Assembly: GCF_016742955.1 (NCBI RefSeq)
Contig: NZ_JABBYC010000011.1
Span: forward strand, 1 to 64,000
DNA: 64,000 nt
Origin: Myceligenerans indicum
GTDB taxonomy: Bacteria > Actinomycetota > Actinomycetes > Actinomycetales > Cellulomonadaceae
Direction: 5' to 3'
In this document: one piece after another, positions 52,627 through 61,954 of the stretch
Numbering within the stretch: position 1 is the first letter of the stretch
Layout: the number at the start of each line of letters is the position of its first letter
The notes under the pieces: model-generated
What the model was told of the DNA's origin: nothing
Database searches by the model: none
The model's input: only the letters and a program-made list of their open reading frames with translations
Made by a program: the position numbers and the translations under genes

Positions 52627-54195
52627 CTACCCGAAGACCTGCTCCCGGTGCCAGGCGAGATACCTGTCTTCGGGCGCGACCACAGGCACCGTCAGATCAA
52701 TCCGTTGCCGCAAGCCGTCACCAGTGAACTGGAAGGCGGTCGCCGGATGATTGTTCACCGCTGCCGCAAGCCGCGGCGAGAAGCGAACGACCAAGTGATT
52801 GGCAGCCGTGTCCAGCGTCATCAGGCCTGTGTCGAAGGCAGCGTCGTGCGTGGGGCACGCCGCGATCCCATTGGCGACATCAAGGCGCTCCCGGGGATTG
52901 GAGTCGCGCCACGGCTTGATGTGTCCGGCCCGAAGGAGGGTGGGGCGTCGTCCGTCGCCGAGCGTGAACCCGCAGAAAGCGCACGCGTCGCCGTAGTTGC
53001 GTAGCACCTCGGAAGCGAACGCGCTCTGCCCGACTCGGATCATCCGCATCAGTGCACGCTCGGTAGCGCCGTCGGTCTCGAGGTTCTCCATCAGGCGTTG
53101 GCGCATCTCCCTCTCGACAGCGGTCTGCAGATCAGCCTCGTCGATCTCCTCCTGCCCGAGCAGCACCATCGAGCCGCCATGCTCCAGGCCGAGGAAGTCG
53201 GAAAGGCGGTCGGTGCCGATGCCCACGTTTCGGGCTGCTGTGACGACGACGCGGTAGGTCGTGGCGACGAGCTTCGGCTCCGCGGCGAGGCGTCGACCAA
53301 GTTCGATGTCGGTGGTGGCGCCGCGGTTCCGGCCAGGGACGCCGGAGAGGTTCTGAACTTTGGACGCAACGCCATTGGGCTTGCGACGAAACAGCCGTGC
53401 GAGTTCCGGTACGGGAAACGGGAAGGTGCGGCCGTCTCCACCACCCGCCCTGACATTCGCCACGACGCGCACCGCACCGGCGAGAAGCGTCTCAACCGGC
53501 GTGTGATTGATTCGAGGGCGATTCTCCGAGTCCCCCTGACGGGACAGGATTTCGCGCCACTGTCGCTCGGCCTCGGCGACCGTGATGTCGAGGTAGTCCG
53601 AAAGGCTCATGACCACCCACGATACCGAGGATCCCAGACACAGCGTCCTACGCCCCGACACTCCCGCCCCGAACTCGACGACCCGCCCCAGAGACGGCCT
53701 GTACCCCCGCGTGGTGTCCACGACCAGGCTGGGCACGTCGAGCGCGATGGGCACCCACGACTCGATCGGCCGCTGCCCGTCGGCGATCCTGCGCAGGAGT
53801 TCGGCGTCCGCGTGGACGGCACGGCTGGGATCGTCGACGGCGCGGCGGCTGATGCGTGCGCGTGCGATCTCAGGGTCGACGACGCTCCGCACGACGCGGA
53901 TGCCAGCCAGACCCGTCAGAGGCTCCAGGCCCGGGCGCCAGAGCCGATCCTGGAAGGCTGCCTCTGCGACGACGCTCTTCCCCGCCGTCAGAAGCTCACC
54001 GATCTCGCGGAAGAACAGCTCAAGGGTCTTCAGGTTCGGATCCGTCGAGTCCGAGCCCGTGACGGCCAGGCGTTCCCTGATCTCGTCCCGGCAGACCAGC
54101 GGCCAGGCCAGCGCCTCGGCCACGGCGCGCGCCAGGGTCGTCTTCCCTGCCCCGGGCGGGCCGCTGACTGCGACCAATGCCGGGCGTCCCGTCAT
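52627..54195 (-). CDS. P-loop kinase/HNH endonuclease fusion
   Basis: A continuous 522-residue frame from ATG 54195 (GAGGCG upstream; ATG 54213 is longer). Residues 1-~171 are a zeta-toxin-like small P-loop kinase: VAVSGPPGAGKTTLARAVAE, 'RDEIRERLAVTG', 'SLVVDTTRGYRPSLGRVVEF'. A ~24-residue linker leads to an internal ATG (53610, MSLSDYLDITVAEAERQWRE) beginning a restriction-type HNH protein whose C-terminus has CAFCGFTLGDGRRPTLLRAG, HIKPWRDSNPRERLDVANGI and CPTHDAAFDTG (PF13391-like HNH). The HNH part alone would be ~327 residues. Either a true fusion or two genes merged by stop loss; I cannot decide. It sits upstream of the HerA operon. Confidence 0.8.
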   Translation of the reverse strand: MTGRPALVAVSGPPGAGKTTLARAVAEALAWPLVCRDEIRERLAVTGSDSTDPNLKTLELFFREIGELLTAGKSVVAEAAFQDRLWRPGLEPLTGLAGIRVVRSVVDPEIARARISRRAVDDPSRAVHADAELLRRIADGQRPIESWVPIALDVPSLVVDTTRGYRPSLGRVVEFGAGVSGRRTLCLGSSVSWVVMSLSDYLDITVAEAERQWREILSRQGDSENRPRINHTPVETLLAGAVRVVANVRAGGGDGRTFPFPVPELARLFRRKPNGVASKVQNLSGVPGRNRGATTDIELGRRLAAEPKLVATTYRVVVTAARNVGIGTDRLSDFLGLEHGGSMVLLGQEEIDEADLQTAVEREMRQRLMENLETDGATERALMRMIRVGQSAFASEVLRNYGDACAFCGFTLGDGRRPTLLRAGHIKPWRDSNPRERLDVANGIAACPTHDAAFDTGLMTLDTAANHLVVRFSPRLAAAVNNHPATAFQFTGDGLRQRIDLTVPVVAPEDRYLAWHREQVFG

Positions 54196-54474
54196 GCCGT
54201 CGCCTCGAAGCATCTCAATATCGTGCTGCCTTCCGAATCCGGCCGTGGGCAGAGGGCTACTCAGTGCGCACCACGGGCAGTCACGCGACCGCTCCGACGA
54301 TCATTACTCGTTGCGCTCCATGGCCACTCTCGCTCCGCCGCCGGCGTCAACGCTCTCGGGGCCGAGGTCGACTGTGGGGGAGGGTTCTCCTGCGCTTTCC
54401 CCGGGGGTGCCGCGATCGTGAGACGTCGCCTTTGCCGTTGACCATGGCGCCGGTCTGCTGCCACGGTGTCCCGC

Positions 54475-54888
54475 ATGGCAGCCTTGCGGATCGAGCCGGT
54501 GATCGAGGTCCTGGGAGACGACAACTTCGATCTGTGGCCGGTCGTGCGCCGAGAAGGCTTCTGGTACCTGGCCCTGCACGCGGGTTTGTCCGACGTCGAG
54601 GTCGGTACCGCTGTCCACCAGATGCTGCACCGGTTCCACACGGATGAGAACGGTGACGATGCCGCCACTCGCGACATCTACATGGACCGCGCGCTGCCAC
54701 CGACCGGACCGGACGGCGTCGTGCCCATGGCGATGGGCGGCCTACGGTTCACCGACCTCACCACCGGAGAGACGGTTCTTCCGGGACGTTGTTCCTCGAT
54801 CGACGAACGCTCCGAGGTCTTCGAGGTGCTCGACGGCGACCGACCTGGCTGCGGGCTCGGACACGACCCGGACGCGGGGCTCACATGA
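54475..54888 (+). CDS. Conserved hypothetical, partner of the kinase-like gene
   Basis: A 137-residue soluble protein from ATG 54475; GTG 54466 is three codons earlier. MAALRIEPVIEVLGDDNFDL, then FWYLALHAGLSDVEVGTAVH, with a C-terminal acidic tail. No domain name. Its TGA overlaps the kinase-like gene's ATG (ATGA, 54885), so they are coupled. Confidence 0.6.
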   Translation: MAALRIEPVIEVLGDDNFDLWPVVRREGFWYLALHAGLSDVEVGTAVHQMLHRFHTDENGDDAATRDIYMDRALPPTGPDGVVPMAMGGLRFTDLTTGETVLPGRCSSIDERSEVFEVLDGDRPGCGLGHDPDAGLT

Positions 54889-55808
54889 CAGGCGGGATCG
54901 TCAAGATCACCCAGGACGCCGAGGATTCGACCCGCCCGGTGCTGCGCTTCGCGCCGCGGGACGTGCGGTCCGCGCTGGCGCGGGCGGAGGAAGACCTGGA
55001 CGGGTTCTGCTACCGCGTCGCCGCCTGGGCTGCCACATAGGGCTTCCCGCTGATGTACCACTGGCGTGTGCTGCCCGACGGCGGCCACCCACTGCCCGAG
55101 GAACTGGCCGACGTCGACCACGCCGTCGCCTACTGGGGCGGCGGGCCGCAGATCCGCCATCGGATCGAGGCCGTGCGCGACTCCTCGGCGAGCCTCGTGC
55201 TCTTCCTGGAGTACATCCCGCAGAACCTGCACGACTGGCTGGGCGCCCAGGTCAACGCCGGAGGCGAGGCCGCCGAGCAGGCCTGCGCCATGATCGACCG
55301 CGAACTGGACGCCGGCATCTCCTTCATGAACTCCCGCGGGCTGCTGCACGTCGACGCCCACTTCCAGAACATCCTCACCGACGGCCACCGTCTCTACCTC
55401 GCCGACTACGGACTGGCGATCTCCTCCAGCTTCGACCTCACTCCGCACGAGGCCGCCTTCCTCGACGCCCACCGCGACTACGACCGCGGCTACGCGGCCA
55501 CGCACCTGGTGAACTGGCTGGCCGTCGCCCTGTACGGACACGGCCCCGACGAACGCAGGGCGTTCGTGCGCTCGTCCGCCCAGGGAGTGCCCCCGACCGG
55601 GATTCCGGCGGCGCTCGCGGACCTCATCGTGCGGGACGCGCCGGTCGCCGCGGTGATGGGGGAGTTCTACCGCCGGTTCCAGCGGGAGAGCCGGGCGGTC
55701 CCGTACCCGGCGGCCGAGGTTCGTCGGCAGCTCCGCACCAGGAGGCCACCCGAGCCGCCCGTCGTCCCGGATGCGCAGGCTGAGCGTCCGGAGGCTGCCG
55801 GCCGATGA
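54885..55808 (+). pseudogene. Protein-kinase-like gene split by an amber codon
   Basis: ATG 54885 opens TGGIVKITQDAEDSTRPVLR and reads 51 codons to TAG 55038-55040. The same frame continues GFPLMYHWRVLPDGGHPL and a kinase-like lobe: LVLFLEYIPQNLHDWLG, GLLHVDAHFQNILTDG (H-x-D-x-x-x-x-N loop), LYLADYGLAISS (DYG in place of DFG). A single C-to-T change (CAG to TAG) accounts for the break. Reinitiation at ATG 55053 would give a product lacking the N-terminal 56 residues. Confidence 0.8.
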
Positions 55809-55932
55809 ACCAGGCTTCGTCGTCGCTCCGGACGGACTGGCGCGCCGCCGACCGGAGCGAGCCTCGCCGTGGCCTTGGGAGAGGCAGGAAAAAGACCCGT
55901 TCCCTGCCACCTCACCGCTGTACGGTCCGAGC

Positions 55933-56388
55933 GTGCTCACGAGACAACGCTCGGGCGACCGCCCGCAGACCTCCGACCAGGGCCCGCATCGCCAGCTCAC
56001 CCAGCGGTCGTCTGCTGCCGTCTGGGGTGAGCTCGTCGCCCGGGTGTTCGCGCTCGACGGCGTCCAAGAGGGTCACAGCCAGGTGTCCCCGGCGTCGTCA
56101 CGGGCCGTGTTCCTCACCGACCTGGAGCAGGAGCGCGCCCCCGGGACGAACCTCGCGCCCGGCCGTCGTCTGGAGCCCGTCCACCTGCACGGGGTCGCCG
56201 ACACGAGCGTCCACTTGGTGCTGCCGCACGCTCGGGGCGAGGAACTGGTCGCGCTGGGCTGGGCCGAGGCGCACCAGTACGAGGACTTCGGCACCGAGTA
56301 CATGGTCTACGGCCCGCGGGACGCGGCCGAGGTGGAGGCCGTGCTGTCGGCGGTCGAGGAGAGCATCGCCTTCGCCCGCGAAGCCTGA
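55933..56388 (+). CDS. Luciferase-domain (DUF5519-like) protein
   Basis: A 151-residue protein from GTG 55933, chosen because upstream sequence overlaps the kinase-like gene and is atypical. Residues ~75-150 match the family: PVHLHGVADTSVHLVLPHA, LGWAEAHQYEDFGTEYM, VYGPRDAAEVEAVLSAVEES. The name reflects a domain annotation only; no light-producing chemistry is implied, and many members accompany DNA-binding or immunity genes. The fragment at 7582-7852 is a decayed relative. Confidence 0.75.
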   Translation: MLTRQRSGDRPQTSDQGPHRQLTQRSSAAVWGELVARVFALDGVQEGHSQVSPASSRAVFLTDLEQERAPGTNLAPGRRLEPVHLHGVADTSVHLVLPHARGEELVALGWAEAHQYEDFGTEYMVYGPRDAAEVEAVLSAVEESIAFAREA

Positions 56389-56444
56389 GCTCCCGGGCGC
56401 ACCCGCCCGCCCGTCGTGCTTGACGGCGCTCAGGTTTCCGGCGC

Positions 56445-56637
56445 TCAGGCATGGATCGCCGCCTCGATCCCGTCGAGCCGTTGCGGCGGGTCCGGGTACC
56501 GGACCGCGTCTCCCGCGGCCACGCGTCGCGCGGACCAGCACGCGACCGCGGCGTCGAGCACGTCGTCGGGGCCGGCCACCTGCCCGGCCCGTCCCGGTGG
56601 GCAGCCCGATCGGCATGTCGACGCCCATCGTTCGCAC
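56445..56637 (-). pseudogene. DUF429 remnant with internal deletion
   Basis: From GTG 56637 the minus strand reads RTMGVDMPIGLPTGTGRAG, the opening strand of DUF429 nuclease-like proteins. Shifting frame after that it reads VAGPDDVLDAAVACWSARRV and ends QRLDGIEAAIHA at TGA 56445. The central ~150 residues are missing, so this is a scar of an internal deletion. Confidence 0.65.
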
Positions 56638-56650
56638 CATGACCCCATGG

Positions 56651-57904
56651 TCACCCGCCGCGCGCCGGCCCGCCCTGTTCCGCGACGGGCGTGGATCCCG
56701 AAAGAGCGGGGTGGCGCACGAACCGCAACGCCCCCAGCAACCCCGCCGCCACGAAGCACGAGACCCCCACCACCGGCAGGAAGCCAGGATCCCCGAGGGC
56801 CGCGGCCCCCAGCGGGGCACCGGCGCGGGCCACCGTCAGCGGCACCACCATGACCGCGGCCGTGGTGGCGAACCCGGCCGTGCCGTAGCGGTCCGCGAGG
56901 ATCGCCGGGCGGGCGATCGTCGCCACCCCGAACCCGACGCCGAACGCGACCACGCACGCCACCGCCCCGGCGAGGCTCGCGGCGTGCGGGAGCAGGACGG
57001 CGCCCAGCCCCTGGACGGCGAACACCACGGCCGTGACCGTGGCCATGCCCCATCGCCGGGACAGCCCCGTGAGCAGCAGGCGGCCGGTCACCGACAGCAT
57101 GCCGAGCAGCCCGGCGGTCGCCGACGCCGTGGTGACCGCCCATCCGGCGCCCGTCAGGTGGCTGACCAGGAGCAGTCCCATCGCGGAGACCGCGGCGGCG
57201 TGCGCGACGAACGCCGCGGTCGCCAGCCAGAACCCCGGTTCGGACACGGCGGGCGGCAGGCCACGCCGGAGGCTCCGCCCCGGCTGCCCAGCGCCTGTCG
57301 GGACGGCCAGGGCGTGGCCGGGCACCGCCGTCAGCGCGAGCAGCCCGGCCAGGCACAGCAGGGCGGTCCGCCACCCGAAGTTCTCCGACAGCAGCCCCGT
57401 CAGCGGTAAGAACACGCTGGAGGCGAACCCGGCCACGACCGTCACGGCGAGCAGGGCGCGATCCCGGTGGGCGGGAGCGGTGCGGGAGATCAGCACGGCG
57501 AACGCCGCCTCGTAGGTGGAGGCGGCCAGCGCCACCCCGGTCAGCCCGAGCACCACGTACAGCTGCCACACCTGCGTCACCTGCGACCACGCCGCCACCA
57601 CGACGACGCCCAGCACCGACCCGGCGGTCATCAGCGCGCGTCCTCCGCGCCGGTCGAGCCACCGTCCGACGGGGATCGCGACCAGGCCCGAGGCGAGCAC
57701 GGACACCGCCACCGCGCCGGCCACGACGGCCGGCGTCGTCCCGAGGTCCGCAGCCATCGGGACCAGCAGGACCGGTAGCGCGTACGTCAGCACGCCGTAC
57801 CCGACCGTCTGGGTGACCGCCAGCACGGCGACCAGGCGTGCCGGCCCCGCGGGCCCCGGTGCGGACCGGGGCGCCGCGAGGCCGGGACGGGCCGGATCAG
57901 TCAA
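56651..57904 (-). CDS. MFS transporter of an arsenic-type cluster
   Basis: A 417-residue transporter with 12 probable membrane helices. TTG 57904 is the only in-frame start giving a short N-terminal tail before helix 1 (VAVLAVTQTVGYGVLTYALP); its first bases overlap the flavoprotein stop. The motif 'IPVGRWLDRRGGR' is the MFS loop 2-3 signature. Cluster position with a flavoprotein and an ArsR repressor suggests export of an arsenical or metalloid product; the substrate is inferred. Confidence 0.8.
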   Translation of the reverse strand: MTDPARPGLAAPRSAPGPAGPARLVAVLAVTQTVGYGVLTYALPVLLVPMAADLGTTPAVVAGAVAVSVLASGLVAIPVGRWLDRRGGRALMTAGSVLGVVVVAAWSQVTQVWQLYVVLGLTGVALAASTYEAAFAVLISRTAPAHRDRALLAVTVVAGFASSVFLPLTGLLSENFGWRTALLCLAGLLALTAVPGHALAVPTGAGQPGRSLRRGLPPAVSEPGFWLATAAFVAHAAAVSAMGLLLVSHLTGAGWAVTTASATAGLLGMLSVTGRLLLTGLSRRWGMATVTAVVFAVQGLGAVLLPHAASLAGAVACVVAFGVGFGVATIARPAILADRYGTAGFATTAAVMVVPLTVARAGAPLGAAALGDPGFLPVVGVSCFVAAGLLGALRFVRHPALSGSTPVAEQGGPARGG

Positions 57905-59411
57905 CCGGGTCGCCCGACCGGCCGTGTGCCACCCCGGTGGCGAACCCGGCCTTCGCGCCGGCGACGACGGGCTCCCTGCCCTCCGGACCGGCGGAGCCGG
58001 GCGCGCCGGATCCGGCGTCCCGCCGCGTGGCCCCGGCCCCGCCGTCGTCCGCGCCCGCAGGCGCACCCACCCCGAGCGTCACCAGCTCCGGCCCCGGCGC
58101 CGTGCCGCAGCACGCGGCCGCGCTGCTCGCCGCGTCGTCGGCGTCCTGAGCCCGGTCCGAGGAGCAGACGCCGGTCTCAGGGAGCGCGAGCTCGACGGCG
58201 TCCGCTGCCGACTGGTCCCCCGCCAGAGCGGCGGCGATCGAGCGGACCTGCTCGTACCCGGTGGCCAGCAGGAACGTCGGCGCACGCCCGTAGGACTTCA
58301 TGCCCGCCAGGTAGAAGCCCTCCTCGGGGTGCGCCAGCACGGCCTCCCCGTGCGGAGGCACGCTCCCGCAGGAGTGCAGGTTCGGGTCGATCAGCGGGGC
58401 CAGCTTCGCCGGCGCCTGCACCACCGCGTCCAGGTCCAGGCGGATCTCGCTCAGCATGGCGAGGTCGGGCCGGAACCCAGTGGCGTTCACGATCGCGCTC
58501 ACGGTGAGGTCCAGCTCCCCGTCGGCGCCGTCTCGCCGTCCCGTGCCGGTCACGTGCACGACGTCGCCGTCGGGCACGAGCCTGTCCACGGTCACCCGCG
58601 TCACCAGCTCCAGGCGGCCCGCGTCGACCGCGGCACGGAGCCGCGTACCGAGCAGCCCGCGGGCGGGTAGCTCGTCCGCCTCGCCACCGCCGTACAGGCG
58701 GCGGGCGGTCGCACCGCGGATGGCCCACGTGATGCGCGTGGCGGGCTCGGCCTCGGCGAGCTCGACCAGGGACAGCAGCGTGTTGGCCGCCGAGTGCCCC
58801 ATGCCCACCACCAGGGTGTGCCGCCCGGCGAACCGGGCGCGGTCCCGTCCGAGCACGTCCGGCAGCGGCCCGGTGAGGAACCCGGCCGCCTCGGTCTCGC
58901 CCACCGCGGGCAGGCCGGCCGTGCCGATCGGGTTGGGCTGCCCGAACGTGCCCGACGCGTCGATGACCGCGCGCGCCAGCACGTCGGTCACCTGCCCTCC
59001 CGGCTCGACGGTGCGGACCAGGAACGGGCGGCGCTCCCGCCCGACGGACCGCGTGCGGTCCGCGCCCTGGCGCGCGACGGCGACGACCCGCGTGCCGTAG
59101 CGGATCCGGTCGGCCAGGGGCGTCTTGGTGGCCAGCGGCGTCAGGTAGACGTCGACCAGGTCGTTGCCCGTGGGCAGCGATTCCGGGTCGGGAGCTGTCC
59201 AGCCTGTGGGCGCCAGCAGACGCGCGGTGGCATCGTCGACGTCGAACCGCCACGGGGAGAACAGCCGCACGTGACCCCAGCTCGCCACGGCGGCGCCCGG
59301 CCCCTGGCCGGCTTCCAGGACCAGCGGTTCCAGGCCGCGCTCCAGCAGGTGCGCGGCGGCGGCCAGGCCCACCGGGCCCCCGCCGACGACCACCACAGGC
59401 AGACTCGTCAT
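57897..59411 (-). CDS. FAD/NAD(P)-dependent oxidoreductase, ArsO-like
   Basis: A 504-residue flavoprotein from ATG 59411. The first dinucleotide fold is LPVVVVGGGPVGLAAAAHLL (GxGxxG, FAD); the second is TLVVGMGHSAANTLLSLVEL (NADPH). 'IVNATGFRPDL' is the usual ATG motif, and EEGFYLAGMKSYGRAPTFL the C-terminal one. A cysteine-bearing end (TGVCSSD, then AACCGT) precedes a low-complexity tail. Flavin monooxygenases of this kind (ArsO type) accompany arsenic resistance genes. Divergent from arsR with two operator-like sites between; overlaps the transporter gene by 8 bp. Confidence 0.82.
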   Translation of the reverse strand: MTSLPVVVVGGGPVGLAAAAHLLERGLEPLVLEAGQGPGAAVASWGHVRLFSPWRFDVDDATARLLAPTGWTAPDPESLPTGNDLVDVYLTPLATKTPLADRIRYGTRVVAVARQGADRTRSVGRERRPFLVRTVEPGGQVTDVLARAVIDASGTFGQPNPIGTAGLPAVGETEAAGFLTGPLPDVLGRDRARFAGRHTLVVGMGHSAANTLLSLVELAEAEPATRITWAIRGATARRLYGGGEADELPARGLLGTRLRAAVDAGRLELVTRVTVDRLVPDGDVVHVTGTGRRDGADGELDLTVSAIVNATGFRPDLAMLSEIRLDLDAVVQAPAKLAPLIDPNLHSCGSVPPHGEAVLAHPEEGFYLAGMKSYGRAPTFLLATGYEQVRSIAAALAGDQSAADAVELALPETGVCSSDRAQDADDAASSAAACCGTAPGPELVTLGVGAPAGADDGGAGATRRDAGSGAPGSAGPEGREPVVAGAKAGFATGVAHGRSGDPVD

Positions 59412-59425
59412 CCCGTCCTCCTCAG

Positions 59426-59476
59426 ATCGACATACTTCGATGCGATGACGTGAGCAACATATCCACAAACTTCGAT
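59426..59476. promoter_or_regulatory. Two ArsR-type operators in the divergent promoter region
   Basis: ATCGACATACTTCGAT (59426-59441) is ATCGA-N6-TCGAT, a perfect inverted repeat. A second copy, ATCCACAAACTTCGAT (59461-59476), matches at 13 of 16 positions, 35 bp away. Each lies close to one of the divergent starts (59411 and 59487), as expected for one ArsR site per promoter. Confidence 0.7.
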
Positions 59477-59486
59477 CCGTGGCAAG

Positions 59487-59870
59487 ATGGGGGGCATGAC
59501 CGCGACGCGCGAACTCCTCCCGACGGTGGCGCCCCCCTCCGGCGCCTGCTGTGCGCCGATGGTCCGCGAGGCCATCGACCCGGAACCCGCCCGCGAGCTC
59601 GCCCACGCCTTCAAGGCGCTCAGCGACCCCGCACGCGTCCAGCTCGTCTCGATCATCGCCGCGCACGACGGCGGCGGGGCATGCGTCTGCGACCTGACCG
59701 AACCGGTCGGCCTGTCGCAGCCCACCGTCAGCCACCACCTGAAGATCCTGGTCGAAGCCGGATTCCTCACCCGCACCCAGCGGGGCAAGTGGGGCTACTA
59801 CGCCATCACGCCCGGGTCGCTCGACCGGATCGCCGAGTCTCTGACGGGAGCGAGTCCGCTCGGGCGGTGA
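59487..59870 (+). CDS. ArsR-family repressor
   Basis: A 127-residue winged-helix repressor from ATG 59487, or ATG 59496. LAHAFKALSDPARVQLVSII is the conserved ArsR opening. GACVCDLTEPVGLSQPTVSH places the Cys-Val-Cys metal-binding pair at the start of the recognition helix, as in ArsR; a second pair (GACCAP) occurs near residue 22. It should repress the divergent flavoprotein/transporter genes and itself, released by As(III) or a similar ligand. Confidence 0.88.
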   Translation: MGGMTATRELLPTVAPPSGACCAPMVREAIDPEPARELAHAFKALSDPARVQLVSIIAAHDGGGACVCDLTEPVGLSQPTVSHHLKILVEAGFLTRTQRGKWGYYAITPGSLDRIAESLTGASPLGR

Positions 59871-59968
59871 CGTTTGTCGCGGGCGGCTCGGGGTCGGGGG
59901 CCGGACCGGGCCCTCTCCGCGCCGCGGGCAAGAGACGCGCGCCCGCCACGTCTCGTAGGGTCTTTCCC

Positions 59969-60496
59969 ATGACGTCGACCGAACTACCTTCCCCCGGGGC
60001 CGACGCGCTTCCCCAGCGCGAGGTGCTCACCTGGGAGACCTTCCCCGTCGCGGTGCGTGACCTGGCGCATCAGGTGGTGGCCAGCGGGTTCGTGCCCGAG
60101 GTGGTGGTCGCCGTCGCGCGCGGCGGCCTGGTGCCCGGTGGTGCCATGGCGTACGCACTCGGCACCAAGGGCGTGGGCACGCTCAACATCGAGTTCTACA
60201 CGGACATCGGCAAGACGCTCGATGATCCGCGCGTCCTGCCACCGCTCATGGACACCTCCGACCTCCCCGGCGCCAGGGTCCTGGTGGTCGACGACGTCGC
60301 CGACTCCGGACGCACTCTCGCCCTGGTCATGGAGCTGCTGGAGAAGCAGGGCGCCGACGCCCGTTCCGCGGTGCTGTTCACCAAGCCGCGCACGATCGTC
60401 CAGCCCGACTACTCGTGGAAGGACACCGACCTGTGGATCACCTTCCCGTGGTCCGCCGAGCCGCCGGTGACCGGCGCGAGGTCGATCAGCGCGTGA
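59969..60496 (+). CDS. Phosphoribosyltransferase (type I)
   Basis: A 175-residue protein from ATG 59969. The PRPP-binding loop RVLVVDDVADSGRTLALV and an upstream 'VVVAVARGGLVPGGAMAYAL' match the xanthine/hypoxanthine phosphoribosyltransferase type; the end TDLWITFPWSAEPP fits xanthine-type members. It joins PRPP and a purine base in salvage. The substrate is uncertain. About 98 bp separate it from arsR; it is probably an independent unit. Confidence 0.85.
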   Translation: MTSTELPSPGADALPQREVLTWETFPVAVRDLAHQVVASGFVPEVVVAVARGGLVPGGAMAYALGTKGVGTLNIEFYTDIGKTLDDPRVLPPLMDTSDLPGARVLVVDDVADSGRTLALVMELLEKQGADARSAVLFTKPRTIVQPDYSWKDTDLWITFPWSAEPPVTGARSISA

Positions 60497-60796
60497 CCGG
60501 CCGGACCCCACGGCGTTCCCGTGGTCTGCCGCTGACCCCGCCTGGCCGAGTCCGTTGAGGCGGGAGGCGCTTGACGCGGTTCAGGAGGTTGGCAGGTCCA
60601 GATCCGGGGACGAGCCCCTCGTGGACCAGTCCGATGAGCGCTTGGTGGCTTGGCGCGATCGATCACGCACGGCGATCCGTGAGTTCGTGCATTCCGCTCG
60701 GAGCGATCTCATGAACAGTGCCTAGCTAGTTGCCGTGGTTCTGCGAGTCGCCTGAAGACGGTTCCGAGCTCCCACCCGCCACGGCCTCCGACACCC
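60497..60796. other. 300-bp gap with weak hairpin
   Basis: No gene. At 60504-60526, GACC and CACGG can pair with CCGTGGTC around a short loop with a two-base bulge, 8 bp after the phosphoribosyltransferase stop, a possible terminator without a T run. The remaining sequence, and the downstream end of the AraC gene, show nothing further. Confidence 0.35.
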
Positions 60797-61672
60797 CTAC
60801 CGCCCCCGCCCCCGAAACTCGCTCGGGCTGCACCCGTGCACGCTCCGGAACTGCCGTGAGAAGTAGAACGGGTCGGCGTACCCGACGGCGCGGGCGATGT
60901 CGGCGACCGGCAGCCCGGTGGTGATCAGCAGTTCGCACGCCCGGGCCATCCGCAGCCGTTTGAGGTATTCGACGACGCCGCCCCCGGTCGCCGCGCGGAA
61001 GAGGGCGGAGAAGTGTGACGTGCTCAGGCCGAACCGGCGGGCGAGCGCCCCCACCTCGACGACGGCGTCCAGGTGTGTCCGCAGGTATTCCTGCGCGGCA
61101 CGCACCGGTTCGCCGCGTGCCGGGCTGCCGACGGCGGCGTCGGCCCCGAGCTGGGCGAGCACCGACCAGGCGGCGCCCGCGCAGCGCAGGAGGCTGGGGT
61201 AGGTGTCGTCGGTCTCGAGGGCCGCCACGACGCGTTCGAGGTCGGCGACCACACGGACGACGTCGTGCACCTCGACCACGGCGACGTTGTCCGGTCCGGC
61301 GTGCCGGGCGAGGTCGCGCTCGAACTCGCCCGCGTCCGGGCCGCGGGCGTGCATCCACCAGATCGTCCATGGGGCGTCGTCGTCCGCCCAGTACTCGTGG
61401 GGTACTCCGGCCGGGATGACCAGGGCCTGAGCTGCCCCGACCTGGTGCAGGCCGCCCGGCGTGCGGCACCATCCGCACCCCGCCACGGACACGATGGCGA
61501 TCGTCCCGACGGCGCCTTCGCCGCGGCTCCTGCCGTGGTTCGCGGCATGCGGAAAATAGCCGGCGTCCGTGACCAGCAGCCGGGAGGTGGGGCCCGTGTC
61601 CGACGCCGCGCCCACGACGGCGGACGGCAGCACCCGCAGGCGCTGCCCGGGGAAGCCGTCGCCGATGCGCAT
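60797..61672 (-). CDS. AraC-family regulator
   Basis: A 291-residue regulator from ATG 61672. N-terminal cupin-like sensor (VAGCGWCRTPGGLHQVGAAQ, then VIPAGVPHEYWADDDAPW) and C-terminal double helix-turn-helix: VGALARRFGLSTSHFSALFR and ADIARAVGYADPFYFSRQFR. This is the sugar-responsive AraC/RhaS layout. It is divergent from the cellulase-like gene (282-bp gap) and is its likely regulator. Confidence 0.88.
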   Translation of the reverse strand: MRIGDGFPGQRLRVLPSAVVGAASDTGPTSRLLVTDAGYFPHAANHGRSRGEGAVGTIAIVSVAGCGWCRTPGGLHQVGAAQALVIPAGVPHEYWADDDAPWTIWWMHARGPDAGEFERDLARHAGPDNVAVVEVHDVVRVVADLERVVAALETDDTYPSLLRCAGAAWSVLAQLGADAAVGSPARGEPVRAAQEYLRTHLDAVVEVGALARRFGLSTSHFSALFRAATGGGVVEYLKRLRMARACELLITTGLPVADIARAVGYADPFYFSRQFRSVHGCSPSEFRGRGR

Positions 61673-61954
61673 CCCCGGAGGCTACCCCTGCGGGCTCGCC
61701 GGCGGCGGACCGCAGGATCATCGGATCGTCCAGGCAAGAGCGTCGATGCGTTACTTCCCGGGGCGTGCCGCGACTTCGTAGCGTCGGCCCCATGCTCGAT
61801 GTGGAGCGCGTGCTCACCCTTCCCGGCCGGCCCGGCGCTCGCGGCCTCCTGGAACGCGGCGGACCTGCGTCGCCTCATCCGGCATCACGGCCCCGGTCTC
61901 CGCCGTCTCGGGTCTCGCCCGACCAGATCCCGCCGAACCGAAGGAGTTCTCGCC

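Noticed and set aside
54885-55808. Amber codon in the kinase-like gene read as an unusual amino acid
   Set aside because: No pyrrolysine or suppressor machinery is visible in the window and the change is one base from CAG. Nonsense mutation is simpler.
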